A stretch of DNA of 64,000 bases. It comes from Cordia subcordata (lineage: Eukaryota > Streptophyta > Magnoliopsida > Boraginales > Cordiaceae). Positions 47,927-58,915 of the stretch are shown piece after piece; position 1 is the first letter of the stretch; the number at the start of each line of letters is the position of its first letter. The stretch is taken from contig JAPTOF010000008.1 of the NCBI GenBank assembly GCA_028554755.1, positions 12,154,501 to 12,218,500 on the forward strand, read 5' to 3'. Below the pieces are notes generated by a model that was not told the DNA's origin, did no database searches, and worked only from the letters and a program-made list of their open reading frames with translations. A program made the translations under genes and the position numbers.

Positions 47927-48298
47927 CTACAAAGGAAATAGTCTTCCGAGTACAATGCCGCCAAAAATTATAGCACCAAGCCATTGGTTGGAAACAAATT
48001 TCTTGCCACAATCAATAGGGGATGAGAGATCAACCGTCCAAATCTGCCAAGCCAAATGGCAACATGCAATTGCCACACACACAAAATATAACCATCCAAG
48101 GTTCGCATAGACTCCACCAATTGCAAGAGCAGCTATGCATGCAACCCCAAACCCAGTAGTCCACTCTCTCGTGGAATCTGCAAAGCCCAAGGCTGCTGAT
48201 TTTACACCAGCTTTTTGGGGCAAATAGACATCGATCCAGGATGGATGCTTACTCCTTTTTCCGAGGGCTTGATGTGTCACACCCCCAAATCCAACCAC
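47927..48298 (-). pseudogene. prenyltransferase gene fragment with in-frame internal deletion
   Basis: A 123-codon open frame whose C-terminal part matches genes 1 and 2 (GVKSAALGFADSTREW to the end). The N-terminal matched part is only KHPSWIDVYLPQKA, fused directly to the GVKS motif. About 573 bp (191 codons) present in the intact genes (51891-52463 in gene 2) is missing, including both Asp-rich motifs. The junction falls in GCTTTT shared by the two break regions, so a microhomology deletion is likely. The first ten codons come from unrelated sequence beginning TGTCACACCCCCAAATCC (48274 on). The frame stays open but no active enzyme can result. Confidence 0.88.
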
Positions 48299-48585
48299 CT
48301 AAACTAGGGGCTGTAATTGCCACAGGCTTAAGAAGATCACTCCTCCTAAGTTCGTAAAGCTCTAAAACATAGGATGGAAAACTAAAACTCACAAACATTT
48401 CCACCACAGCACTAATACCTTCAAGTCCAGTTATTTTACAAGTTCGAATTATTTACATATAATCCAATCTATAGAGAAAATGAAGGCTAATTACATTACA
48501 TCTATATTGCCGTTAGGGTTCTCTCTTCAATTTCCAACTAGCACCCCTGCAAAACATATAAATAATATAATAACCAAAACAAAGG
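48275..48585. other. unrelated repeat-like sequence next to the truncated prenyltransferase
   Basis: Starts TGTCACACCCCCAAATCC, a wording common at the ends of plant gypsy-type LTRs, and runs to about 48585. It may be an LTR piece whose insertion or recombination removed the 5' end of the prenyltransferase copy. No second end was found. Confidence 0.35.
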
Positions 48586-48587
48586 TC

Positions 48588-50040
48588 AAAAAAAAAAAAT
48601 TGACTATTTCTCACACCATAGATTATAGTAACTACTACGACTAGTTTCATGGAAATTAAAGGGGATTTTAGTATGACTAATTCAATGTGATTGAAGGACT
48701 ATGTAAGCTGGAGATTAATAACACGAAGCCATGAAAATAAGAAGCAATTTCGAGCAAATTGGCATGAACTTGGGGACTATAGCTGGCTAGTAATAATATT
48801 TACAAACCTCGCTATTGAAAAATTGAAGTCTAAGTATATATAATGTTGAAAGTAAGTGAATGAACGAAAGAAGTAATCGTTAACCAAATTAAAAGAGAAT
48901 AAACATACATCCTATTGAGGGTGGTTGACAATTGCTCATAAATTTCATGTTTGATGATTCTTTTAATATATGTAAGTAAAAATAATCCCCTAACTCATTT
49001 TCATTACCTACTTATAAGTAATCTTATTTGATCAAATTAAAATAAAAAAGAAACACGAATACTTTTAAACACCTATTTACCAAATAGGTCGATAACTTAT
49101 GAGTATATTCATCAAAACACTTCAATACTTATTTAATACTTAAAGCATCAAAAATAATTTTTAGGTGTTAAATATTTACAAGTATCAACTAATTACAAGC
49201 ATATAGAAATAAGCAAAGCCAACGGTCTCTTACTCTAAGTAATCAATATAAACTGTTTGTCATTGTGTAAAACATACATGAAAACCCTTTTTTTTTTTTT
49301 TTTTGGAGAAAAGCGAGGACATACCTTCTGTCACGCCCTCTCTAAGGCACGTGATGTGCCGCATGCCCAAAGGGAACAATCCCTCAAGCACACAAGGCAC
49401 ACTAATAGGACTCACTTAGTTCAGAGCAACTAAGTCCACAATTATTGTAATATCTCATTTCGGTGTGTGGGGTAAATTGTGACTTGTTATAAGTGGATCG
49501 TGTGAGTATAACTAATAACTTGGATTAATTATGCTGGACCAGTTAATTAAAGGCCTAAGTAATTATTAATTGTGTTTACAACACCAATCTCACTTGCAGG
49601 CTTGGGCTGGAGGTATGACAAAATGGTATTTAACTACGTTATTTGTGATAATATATCAATTGTCGTGCTATGATATTCTTTACTCCAATAGTCCAAGTTG
49701 GACTTTAAGTAAGACCATTCAACTTAGTTAGCCTATATGATAAAGTGGTTTAGTCAAAAAAGAAAATGTGATAATGAAATTTGTATTTTGTTGAATATTC
49801 TATTTGTAAACGAGCTCCGATTGTCTACATTTATCATACTATTTTAATTATTGCAATGATTAAATGTTAATTTAGGCATGGTATGGAGTAACGTGGCATA
49901 CAGAGCTCGTTTCCTTGAATCAGATTCTCAGGTCCTGGTGAATTTGGTTAAGGGCAACTAGCAAGTACCGTCATTCGGGAATATTATTGTCTTACACAGA
50001 GTATTGCAAGAAGTTACTAAAGCACCCAAGGTACACACTT
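48588..50040 (+). repeat. prenyltransferase-linked repeat module M2
   Basis: Matches 53440-54905 in order: GACTATTTCTCACACCATAG, GAAGCAATTTCGAG, TGAGGGTGGTTGACAATTGC, the TTATAAG/ATCAAAT block, CTGTCACGCCCTCTCTAAGG (49332), GACTCACTTAGTTCAGAGCA, and the closing LESDSQVLVNLVKGN-type LINE RNase H remnant (about 49910-50035). Confidence 0.8.
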
Positions 50041-50213
50041 AACCAAATTAAATTAAACCAACAGAGATTACGAAGATGAAGATGGTACTGAATTGCTAAT
50101 GATAATCAATGAGTTCTTCATCAGTTGGATGGAATCGAAAACCGGGCGAAATATGTGAAAATGTATTCATAGTCTCCACGGCATAACCACAAGATCGATC
50201 TGCATTTTATTAG

Positions 50214-50259
<46 letters not shown>

Positions 50260-51107
50260 GATCGTTTGATAGCTTTTTTAGTGAGTAAATAATTTATAAA
50301 AGTTGCCTTGGGGTGGGGGTTGGGTGAAATAGCAACGGGAAAAAGGCTTTGTTTTTTTTTTTTTGAAATTTTTTCTAAAAATCATCATCCTCAATGTATG
50401 GTGCAGATGAAGCTTCATGGTGATTTTCCAACAGCAACGTGTCAATAGATATAACCCAATCTTATCTGATTGTTACTCAAGGATGAGACGAAAGTCATCG
50501 AAAATTTTGGAGAAGATAAGTATAGGCTTTCATGGTGATTTTTTATAAGAGTCTCAAAATGATAAGCAGAGCACATCATTTGGTTCGCTACAGAGAGAGG
50601 AGTAAAATGGTAGCCTTTGTATCGTGTGTTGTTGCCAAAAAACTTGATGAAAATCTAGAGAAAAGAGTTTGAAATTTCATGGCAATTTTCCATTGGAGGC
50701 CCAAAATAATAATCAGAGCATTCAATTTGATTCGCGATAAAAAGAGGAGCATGGTGATAGCCTTTTTATCGCTTATTGTTCCTGAAAAATGCATCAAGAA
50801 AAGCTTGAAGCAGTGGCTTTAGCTCCGGCGAGGTGTTTGAAATGTGCTACTGCGTGTTTGTAAAACATGAAAGGAAAATGTAAGGTCATTTTGGTCAAAA
50901 ATTGTTTTTTAGATGAAATATATGATTAGTTTTTAAGAAGAGGCGCGTATTGCTCAATTTTTATCAAACCAAACGGAGACCTAATGGCAGGGGTGATGTG
51001 CGCACTTTTAAAAAGTAGAAGGGGTAATTAACTAGTTTTGAAAGTTTAGAGACTTATTATGCATTTATACCTATGTTCAGGGAGGTAATATGTTATTTAT
51101 TCTATTT
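50041..51107. other. spacer with (AT)n microsatellite and a MULE-arm fragment
   Basis: Holds an (AT)n run at about 50218-50257. Two related segments near 50,500-50,800 share TTTTCCA and GATTCGC words, a short local duplication. At about 50,960-51,100 there is a single arm of the fold-back MITE family of 27.56 kb (GGGGTAATTAACTAGTTTTG, GGGAGGTAATATG). No gene. Confidence 0.5.
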
Positions 51108-51604
51108 TATTGTCAAACTTAATATTTTAAATCATTTTGTTATAATTGTATATTATTTCTTTTCAAATCCATTCCCAATAGCAGGTTGTTTTAATAGAAT
51201 GAACAAGATGGCTTCATAATTAATTATGCCAAAATAATATGAATAGTAGAGAGTATGTTTTAGAAATTCCACACTGAAAATGATGAATCCAAATATATAT
51301 ATATATATATATATTTTTTTTTTTTTCCAAATTCCCTTTCCAATCGCTCATGCACTTTTCTAAACCTCCAATCCGCGAACCCAACCCCCGGCCCTCACAT
51401 GGGATTTCAATCCAATCAAAAATGCTTCTTTTACTAAAAAAGTCTAACATCCTATTGCATTTTTTCACATAATATTAGGAACCAAAATACCTGTATGATT
51501 ACAATTATATTCCATAAAACAAACCTATAGTTGATATAGAATGCAGCTAAGAATCAAAGAAGCACCAAATATCACTAAACTGACATGACCAACTTATCAC
51601 ACCA

Positions 51605-52573
51605 CTAAGGAAATACTCTTCCAAATACGATTGCAGCAAAAATTATAGCACCAAGCCATTGGTTGGAAACAAATTTCTTGCCACAATCAATAGGGGATGA
51701 GAGATCAACCGTCCAAATCTGCCAAGCCAAATGGCAACATGCAATTGCCACACCCACAAAATATAGCCATCCAACATTTGCGTAGACTCCACCAACTGCA
51801 AGAGCAGCTATGCACGCAACCCCAAACCCTGTCGTCCACTCTCTTGTCGAATCTGCAAACCTCAAGGCCGTTGATTTTACACCAGCTTTTGCATCGTCTT
51901 CTTTGTCTTGATGTGCATATATGGTGTCATAAACAAGAGTCCAGAAAAAGCTACAGATGTAAAGTGGAAATGCAACAATAGGATCAACACTTCCTTTAAT
52001 TGCGGCCGGACCTAGAAAAGCTCCCCAGCTTATCATCACGCCGAGAAAGGCTTGAGGCCAATATGTTATCCTCTTCATGAGAGGATATGCAAAGACCAAA
52101 GGCACATGTATGGTAGCCAATATGAAGGTCAAGTTATTCACTTCACGAAGAACGCCTAGACCCAAAAACAATTGGATACCAAGCCACCAAAGTCCTTGTG
52201 CTGGTGTCAGAGCACCACTGGCAAGGGGCCTGGATTTTGTGCGCTCTACCTTCTTATCGAAATCGCGATCAAAGTAATCATTAATAGTACATCCCGCACC
52301 TCGTATCAGAACAGCCCACCAGCCGAACATTGCCAACAATTTTATATCTGGTAGACTTCCGGGAGCAGCTGCCATAGCCACGGACCAGAAACTAGGCCAA
52401 GCGAGCAGCCAGCTGCCTATGGGCTTATCTAACCTTGCGAGGTGTGCATAAGGTCGTGCTTTTTCGGGCAAATAGAGATCGATCCAGGATGGACACTTAC
52501 TCTTTTTCTGAGGGTTTGATGACTTTGAAGAACTTGCTTGTTTGGAACTCATTAGGAATGAATTGATTAGCAA
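51605..52573 (-). CDS. aromatic acid prenyltransferase, UbiA family, PGT/COQ2-like (gene 2)
   Basis: Intact 322-codon intronless frame, differing from gene 1 at about nine residues (P7L, R25S, R27C, F35L in the N-terminal part; V192I, N193K, V278A, G314A, L320V further on). All catalytic motifs are unchanged: NDYFDRDFD (98-106), D216/DKEDD (223-227) and GVKSTAL (231-237). The same membrane topology and the same lack of a clear transit peptide apply. Substitutions cluster in the hydrophilic N terminus and near the C terminus, away from the substrate-binding Asp motifs, as expected for a gene under continued constraint. Expected role: membrane-bound prenylation of 4-hydroxybenzoate or a related acid, with geranyl or longer diphosphate. 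TATA box 78-86 bp upstream of the ATG. Confidence 0.9.
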   Translation of the reverse strand: MLINSFLMSSKQASSSKSSNPQKKSKCPSWIDLYLPEKARPYAHLARLDKPIGSWLLAWPSFWSVAMAAAPGSLPDIKLLAMFGWWAVLIRGAGCTINDYFDRDFDKKVERTKSRPLASGALTPAQGLWWLGIQLFLGLGVLREVNNLTFILATIHVPLVFAYPLMKRITYWPQAFLGVMISWGAFLGPAAIKGSVDPIVAFPLYICSFFWTLVYDTIYAHQDKEDDAKAGVKSTALRFADSTREWTTGFGVACIAALAVGGVYANVGWLYFVGVAIACCHLAWQIWTVDLSSPIDCGKKFVSNQWLGAIIFAAIVFGRVFP

Positions 52574-52650
52574 ATTGATGTGTGGTAATTGAAACTCAAA
52601 ATTTTGGATTGTGAAAACTTGCTTGCTTGAAACTCATTGGCATGCAGGCT

Positions 52651-52659
52651 AATTATATA
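52651..52659 (-). promoter_or_regulatory. TATA box of prenyltransferase gene 2
   Basis: TATATAATT on the minus strand, in the same place relative to the ATG as the TATA box of gene 1. Confidence 0.6.
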
Positions 52660-52949
52660 CTCGTAGAGTCTTACGGGGTCGTCGTCACTGTCAACTGTGG
52701 CATGCTATACTCCATTTTTTTCTCAATTGGCGGCACACATGATTGGCATTTGTTATTCTTATTAATATAATGGTCTGTATATATAAATTAATGATGATAG
52801 AGTATGCCATGCATTTTTAATTGGCCTTTGATGCTCCCAAGTCTCGTGGCCTGACTGTTCCAGCTGCCAATAGATAAATTTGTAACTTGCATTCAAAATG
52901 AAAATTATCTGTCATAATATATCATTTGAGCGTGTATATAAACGTTATT

Positions 52950-54910
52950 GTTTACTCCAATAGTTCAATGTTGAATTGGACTTCAGCTAAGACCATTCAG
53001 GTTAGATAACCTATATGTTAAAGTTGTTGGAGGAAAATATCAATATGTGATATTGTCTTTTGTTGAATATTCTATTTGTAAATGATCTCCAATTGTCCAT
53101 GGACAAGCTTGAGGTTGCACATTGATCTTACCACCTTGAAATACGTATTATTCGTCATTTTTTTTTTTGGTTATAAGGGACACAAGATGAGGAGATTTAG
53201 CTGATCATTTTGGGAGATATGACCCTTTTCTTTCACACTCTATTAAGGAAAATAATCTCTTGAAATACCATTCATGTTATATATATATATATATGTATTT
53301 CTAAAGAACAAGGTCTAGAATAGATGAAAAGTAATTGTAAACTTTATCGTCAAACTTGATTATTTCTTAAGAATTAGAGGTAGCTCAAGTAGGGGATGGG
53401 GGTTGAACTGGGGGTGGGGGATTTGTTAAAAAAAAAAAAAAGAAAAAGAACTTGACTATTTCTCACACCATAGATTATAGTAACTACTACGTCTAGTTTC
53501 ACGAAAATTAAAGGGGATTTTAGTATGATTAATTCAATGTGATTGAAGGACTATGTAAAAGTGGAGACTAATAATACGAAGCCATGAAAATGAGAAGCAA
53601 TTTCGAGAAAATTGGCATGAATTTGGAGACTAGGTAGCTAGTAATAATATCTACAAGCCTCGCTATTGAAAAATAAAGTCTAAGTATATATAATGTTGAA
53701 AGTAAGTGAATGGACAAAAGAAGTAATGTTAACCAAATTCAGAGAGAATGAACAGGCATCCTATTGAGGGTGTTTGGCAATTGCTCACAAATTACATGTT
53801 TGATGATTCTTTTAATATATGTAAGTAAAAATAATCCCCTAACTTTTTTTTTTTTTTTTTTACCTACTTATAAGTAATCTTATTTGATCAAATTTAAAAA
53901 AAAAACACGAATACTTTTAAGCACCTATTTACCAAATAGGGCAATAACTTATAAGTATATTCATCAAAACACTTCAATGCTTATTTAATACTTAAAAGCA
54001 TCAAAATAATTTATAAGTGTTAAATATTTACAAGTATCAATTAATTATAAGCATATGTAAATAAACAAAGCCAATGGTCTCTTAGTCTAAGTGATCAATA
54101 TGAATTGTTTGTCATTATGTAAAACATACATGGAAACTCTTTTTTTTGAAGAAAAGCGAGGACATGCCTTCTGTCACGCCCTCTCTAAGGCACGTGACAT
54201 GTCACATGCCCAAAGGAAACAATTCCTCAAGCACACTAATAGGACTCACTTAGTTCAGAGCAACTAAGACCACAGTTATTGTAATATCCTACATTGGTAT
54301 GTGAGGTAAATTGTGACTTGTTAATGAGTCGATCGTATGGGTATAACTAATAACTTGGGTTAATCATTTTGGACCAATTGATTAGAGACCCAAATAATTA
54401 TTAATTATGCTTGCAACAATAATCTCATTTGTAGGCCTGGGTTCGGGGATATGACAGAATGATATTCAATTATGATACTTGTGATAATATATCATTTGTC
54501 GTGCTACGTTATTCTTTACTCCAATAGTCCAAGTTTGACTTTAAGTAAGACCATTCAACTTTGTTAGCCTATATGATAAAGAGGTTTAGTCAAAAAAGAA
54601 AATGTGATTATGAAATTTGTATTTTGTTGAATATTCTATTTGTAAATGAGCTCCAATTGTCTATGGACTAGATTGATGAGGTTCTACAATTATCATACTA
54701 TTTTAATTATTGCAATGATTAAATGTTAATTTAGGCATAGCATCGAGTAACATGGCATACAGAGCTTGTTGCCCTCCCTGAATCAGATTCTCAGGTCCTC
54801 GTGAATTGGGTTAAAAGCAACTAGCAAGTAGAGTCATTCGGAAGCATTATTGCCTCTTATATAGAGTACTGCAAGAAGTTACTAAGGCGCCCATGATACA
54901 CACTTAACCA
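52950..54910 (+). repeat. prenyltransferase-linked repeat module M3
   Basis: The most complete module: TTTACTCCAATAGTTCAATG, CCATGGACAAGCTTGAGG (53096), GGTTATAAGGGACACAAGAT, AAGAACAAGGTCTAGAATAG, CTTGACTATTTCTCACACC (53451), GAAGCAATTTCGAG, CTGTCACGCCCTCTCTAAGG (54172), then a second start block CCAATAGTCCAAG (54518) and a LINE RNase H remnant ending about 54,905. Confidence 0.8.
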
Positions 54911-55070
54911 CATTTGTAGAAATAGCAGTGTGTTAATTGATTAGCTAACTATGGTCTCAACCTCTCTTTGGGTCACATTGGTCACAAGAACCTCTTGAAG
55001 AAATTAGAGCTCTCCTCGGGAATGATTATAGAGGAGTTTATCTCTCAAGATGATCACTGCATAATCCGGC
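54740..55070 (+). pseudogene. LINE RNase H C-terminal remnant inside the module
   Basis: The frames give ESDSQVLVNWVKSN, IASYIEYCKKLLRRP and, after a gap, EPLEEIRALLGNDYRGVYLS. The last resembles LEQIKRILSEDMRG of the LINE relic at 44.9 kb. A similar ESDSQVLVNLVKGN lies in M2. A LINE tail was therefore part of the module before it was duplicated. Confidence 0.55.
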
Positions 55071-55079
55071 TTTGCCTCC

Positions 55080-55400
55080 TCATAGAAAAAAAATCTTAAT
55101 CCCTTGAGATACAAACTGTTTTTTTCTTTTTTCTTAATTATACGGGAGGCAAGAGTCGGATTTTAGCACATCATTTTTGGATGTGTGATCCCTATTCCAT
55201 TATATCGAGGAAAGCAATCGATCTCTAATACTATTCATATCATATATATGCATTGCTAAAAGAACAAGGTCCGTAATAGACGAAAATAATTGTAAACTTT
55301 GTTGCCAATCTTGACTATTTCTCATGCCATAGATCAACTATTACGTCTTTTTTTCGAGAAAATAAAAGGGGGAGTATATGAAGTGGAGACTATACTAGTA
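55080..55400 (+). repeat. prenyltransferase-linked repeat module M4 (partial)
   Basis: Partial copy: ATACGGGAGGCAAGAGTCGG, AAGAACAAGGTCCGTAATAG (55260), TTGACTATTTCTCATGCCAT (55311), then cut at about 55400 by unrelated sequence starting ATAGGCGGAGCCACATATAC. Confidence 0.65.
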
Positions 55401-55685
55401 ACATAGGCGGAGCCACATATACAGGCTCCAGGGGGGGCCTCCCCTTAGTTTTTTTTTGTTACTATTTTTTGTTAATTTTTTTTATTATGAGAGATTAATT
55501 AACATGAGGTGCACCCACTCATAATAAGAGTATACACCCACTTGATTGTGATAAAAATAGTATCAACATGTTTATTTTATTTTTCAATCAAAAAATAAAT
55601 TCAGATAAAAAAGAAAATAAATAAAAAAATAAAAAATATATATAGAATCGCCTAGCCAAAAAAATATATATATAGAATTGATGAG
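55401..55685. mobile_element. hAT-like terminus and AT-rich insert
   Basis: The segment begins TAGGCGGAGCCACATATACAG and then GGGGGGGCCTCCCCTTAG followed by a T run, as at the ends of GGCGGA-type hAT elements (compare 8424 and 24870). It separates modules M4 and M5. No partner end seen. Confidence 0.4.
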
Positions 55686-56745
55686 AAAAATAATATGTGA
55701 TATTGTCTTTTGTTGAATATTCTATTTGTAAATGAGCTCCGATTGTCCATGGACAAGCTTGAGGTTGCCATTTATCTTATTATCTCGATTGTTGCTAATT
55801 AAATGTTTACCTTGAAACACGTACTATTCTTCATTTTTTTTTGGTTACAAGGGAGGCAAGATGAGGAGATTTAGCTAATCATCTTGGAAGATGTGTCCCT
55901 TTCTCTATAATCATCTTCGAAGATGTGTCCCTTTCTCTATCACGCTTTATTAAGGAAAACAATCTCTTGAAATGCTATTCATAGTATATATACGAGCTTC
56001 TAAAGAACAAGGTCTACAATAGACGAAAAGTAATTGTAAACTTTGTCGTCAAACTTGACAATTTCTCACTCCATAGATTATAGTAATTACTATGTCTATT
56101 TTCAAGAGAATAAAAGGGGATTTTAGTATGATTAATTCAATGTTATTGAAGGAATATGTAAAATAGAGACTAATAACATGAGGCAATGAAAATGAGAAGC
56201 AATTTGGCATGAACTCGGAGACTGTAGCTAGTTAGTATAAAAATTCTACTTACAGGCCTTTCTATTGAAAAATAAAAGTCTAAATGGAAAATGCTTTTTG
56301 TATTTTCTAATATTTGGTTGTTGAAAATAAAAAAGTCAACGGAAAAAACTTGATCAATAGAAAATAAGGTGATTTTTCTATAAGGAAAAAAATATATATT
56401 TTCCACACACTTATAAAATCTTCCATCCCCCCCCCAAACCCATAACCCCCTTGGCCCACCACCCAACTCCCCAGCCCTTGGCACCCGGGCCTCCCGACCC
56501 CTACCCCGGGCAGCCCGGTCCCCGATGCTCACCCCCAAGCCCCGACATACCAGGAATCGCGGCACATCCGGGGGTAGGTGAACGGACCGCCGGGCCCAGC
56601 GGCTGGGGATTGATGGCTGAGGAAGGGGCATTGAGGCTGGGAAACAATATAAAAAAGTAGTTCTTATCCAATTAAGAGAGAATAAGCGTACGTCCTATCA
56701 AGGGTGTTTGGCAATTGCTCAGAAATTACATGTTTGATTGTTATT
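55686..56745 (+). repeat. prenyltransferase-linked repeat module M5, carrying a GC-rich island
   Basis: Same blocks as M3: TTTTGTTGAATATTCTATTT, CCATGGACAAGCTTGAGG (55748), AGATGAGGAGATTTAGC, AAGAACAAGGTCTACAATAG (56005), CTTGACAATTTCTCACTCCA, GAAGCAATTTGG, then TCAAGGGTGTTTGGCAATTGCTCAG (about 56697). A 32-bp local duplication (ATGTGTCCCTTTCTCTAT twice, about 55890-55940) and a GC-rich insertion (about 56285-56660) are specific to this copy. Confidence 0.75.
56285..56660. mobile_element. MITE-like insertion with strongly GC-rich half
   Basis: Begins GGAAAATGCTTTTTGTATTTTC, the wording of GGAAAA/TTTTCC-type plant MITEs, and from about 56425 to 56640 becomes C/G-rich (runs of 10 C, CCCGGGCC and similar), far above the local base composition. 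It sits between two parts of module M5 and is absent from the other modules, so it is an insertion. Frames over it on both strands come from the composition. Confidence 0.5.
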
Positions 56746-56754
56746 GTTTATAGA

Positions 56755-57905
56755 GTAACGTTAGATGCCACTTTCGATTTTTAGCACCCAATTATCACCT
56801 CTTACTTGGCATACTTAGTTGGCATACCCACTGAGCCTTTTTTTTTTAGTTGTTATTTCTCTCTTATTTCTTTCTTTCTCACTCTGCTTTATTTCCTTTT
56901 ATTTTTCCTCTTATTTTTATTTCCTTTTCTTTCTCTTTTCTTTATTTCCTTTTTTTCACTCGCTTAATTAAGGTTTTTTGTCCTTTTGTTTCTTTCTCTT
57001 TTTGCTTATATGTATCCTTTTTTTAGAAAAAGAAAATTAGCATGTTAATACTAATTATTACAGGCTTATGCTTAATTAAGGTTCCATTATTAACACCAAC
57101 CAATTTTTTATATAAAGAGTAAAGCAAAAGAGCAGGATACACGGTAAGCAGCTATCGCACATGGATACATGAGCGCACATATAAAAAACACAAATTAATG
57201 TTTGCAATTGACACTATGCTTCGTTTCATATTCAATATCTACTGAACGGATTTTACTTGAGGTGCAAAATTTGCACCCGACTATTCATCATATTTTCTGA
57301 AGATTAACACCAAAAATTAAAATAAAATAGAATATAAATTTCCACCCAACTACTCATCATATTTTATGGTCAATAATTAACCGTTAATATAAAATATAAA
57401 TTCTCGTTGAAGATTAACACCAAAAAAAATAATAAAAAGTGAAGAGACATATGATATAATGCCAACTACTAATCATATTTTTCGGTATTATCCTAGAAAC
57501 ACAGTAAGGATGTACTTAAAATAATATAAAAAGATTGATGTACTTAGAAGTAAGGGAATATGGCTCTGCTATTTCAACCAAATTGTTGAATGCACCAATA
57601 TCAATAATTTCTTTCATTCTCAATAACTATCAACTAATCAAAAAGAAAAGAAAATTTCTGAAAAAAATAGATAGGAGACATATAAGCAAAAAGAGAAAGA
57701 AACAAAAGGATGAACCTTAATTAAAGAAGAGGAAAAAAGGAAACAAAGAAAAGAGGAAAAGAGGGAAATAAAAAAGAGTGAAAAATAAATAAATAAGAGA
57801 GACATTAAAAAAGAAAAAGAAAAAACAAAAAGAAGTCTAATTGGCATGCCAACTGACCATGCCAAGTAAGACGTGGTAACGCAAATCTTACTGTGATCCA
57901 TAGGC
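56755..57905. mobile_element. fold-back element with long inverted arms
   Basis: The left arm (about 56790-57045) and the complement of the right arm (about 57615-57895) share, in order, CTTACTTGGCAT, AGTTGGCAT, a T/C-rich run with TCTCTCTTATTT, TTTATTTCCTT, TTAATTAAGGTT, CCTTTTGTTTCTTTCTCTTT and TTGCTTATATGT. The arms span about 260-290 bp and the middle about 570 bp, with no coding frame. It lies within module M5's tail. Target duplication not resolved. The open frames at 57535 and 57638 are by-products of the purine-rich arm. Confidence 0.7.
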
Positions 57906-58260
57906 ATTATACACCTACGAAGCACAGTGCTCCTTAAATTGCATGTGATACACGTTTTATTGAAACAACGTCGTTTGACATCATTTAAAATTAAAAGAAA
58001 ACACGTTTTAGCAGGTCAAAGCAAAGCCATTAAAATTGTTGTTATAGTTTTGCGTATAGGTTATCTGAGGATTTATCTTCTAATGTTTGAGTATCTAACT
58101 TTTAATATGTGACTGAGATCTCTTTTGTTATGTGATTTTGGCTATCTATCTCTATTGAACAATAATGATTGTGTTTTGCTTTGTCGTTCTTTTGCTGATA
58201 AGCTTTTATTTTTATTTTTATTTTTTGTTTTTAATTTTGATAATTATAATTATACATATA
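57906..58260. other. spacer, no gene seen
   Basis: Short AT-rich stretch between the fold-back element and the minisatellite. No supported feature. Confidence 0.4.
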
Positions 58261-58264
58261 GTAT

Positions 58265-58915
58265 AATTGTTTTGAACAAATAGTTTATGCATTTTGAACA
58301 TATAAAGTGAATATTTTGAACTAATACTATCAATTTATCAAATATGACAGTATTTTGTAAACTACTAGTATAACATATAAAATATATTATACTGATTTTA
58401 CACATGTAGTGTATGAATTTTGAACCAATAGTTTATTCAGTTTAAATCAGTAATTTATTCATTTTAAACATTATTTTATTCAATTTTAACTAGTAGTTTA
58501 GTCATTTTAAACTAATAGTTTATTACTTTGAACTATGATTTTTATTTTATCAGGCAACATGATATCAATTTTGAACAAATAGTTTATTTAGTTTGAGCCA
58601 GTAGTTTAGTCATTTTGAATCAGTAGTTTATTTATTTTGAACTAGTACTTTATTCATTTTGAATCATAATTTTTATTTTATCATGCAGCATGATATCAAT
58701 TTTGAACCAGTAGTTTATACACTTTGAACCAGTATTTTATTCATTTCAAACTAGTAGTTTAGTCATTTTTAACCAGTAGTTTATTCATTTTGAACCAGTA
58801 GTTTATTTATTTTGAACTAGTATTTTATTCATTTTGAACCATGATTTTTATTTTATCAGGTATCAGGTAACATTATTTCAATTTTGAACTAGTAATTTAT
58901 TCATTTTGAACGTAA
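58265..58915. repeat. minisatellite, about 20-22 bp unit with higher-order repeat
   Basis: Variants of TTTTGAACCAGTAGTTTATTCA repeat about 25 times. A longer pattern is superimposed: the segment ATTTTTATTTTATCAGG with the following ATGATATCAATTTTGAAC recurs near 58,540, 58,668 and 58,845, giving higher-order periods of roughly 130 and 175 bp. No coding frame. Confidence 0.85.

Larger units (their letters stand above)
51108..52764 (-). repeat. duplicated prenyltransferase segment, copy 2
   Basis: Counterpart of 30100-31733. The homology ends at GGCATTTGTTATTCTT. Beyond it this copy keeps about 200 bp (52765-52960) that is absent next to gene 1. Confidence 0.9.

Noticed and set aside
56170..56631. 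153-codon Pro/Arg-rich frame, with a 69-codon frame on the other strand
   Set aside because: Explained by the GC-rich island; no domain and absent from the sister modules.
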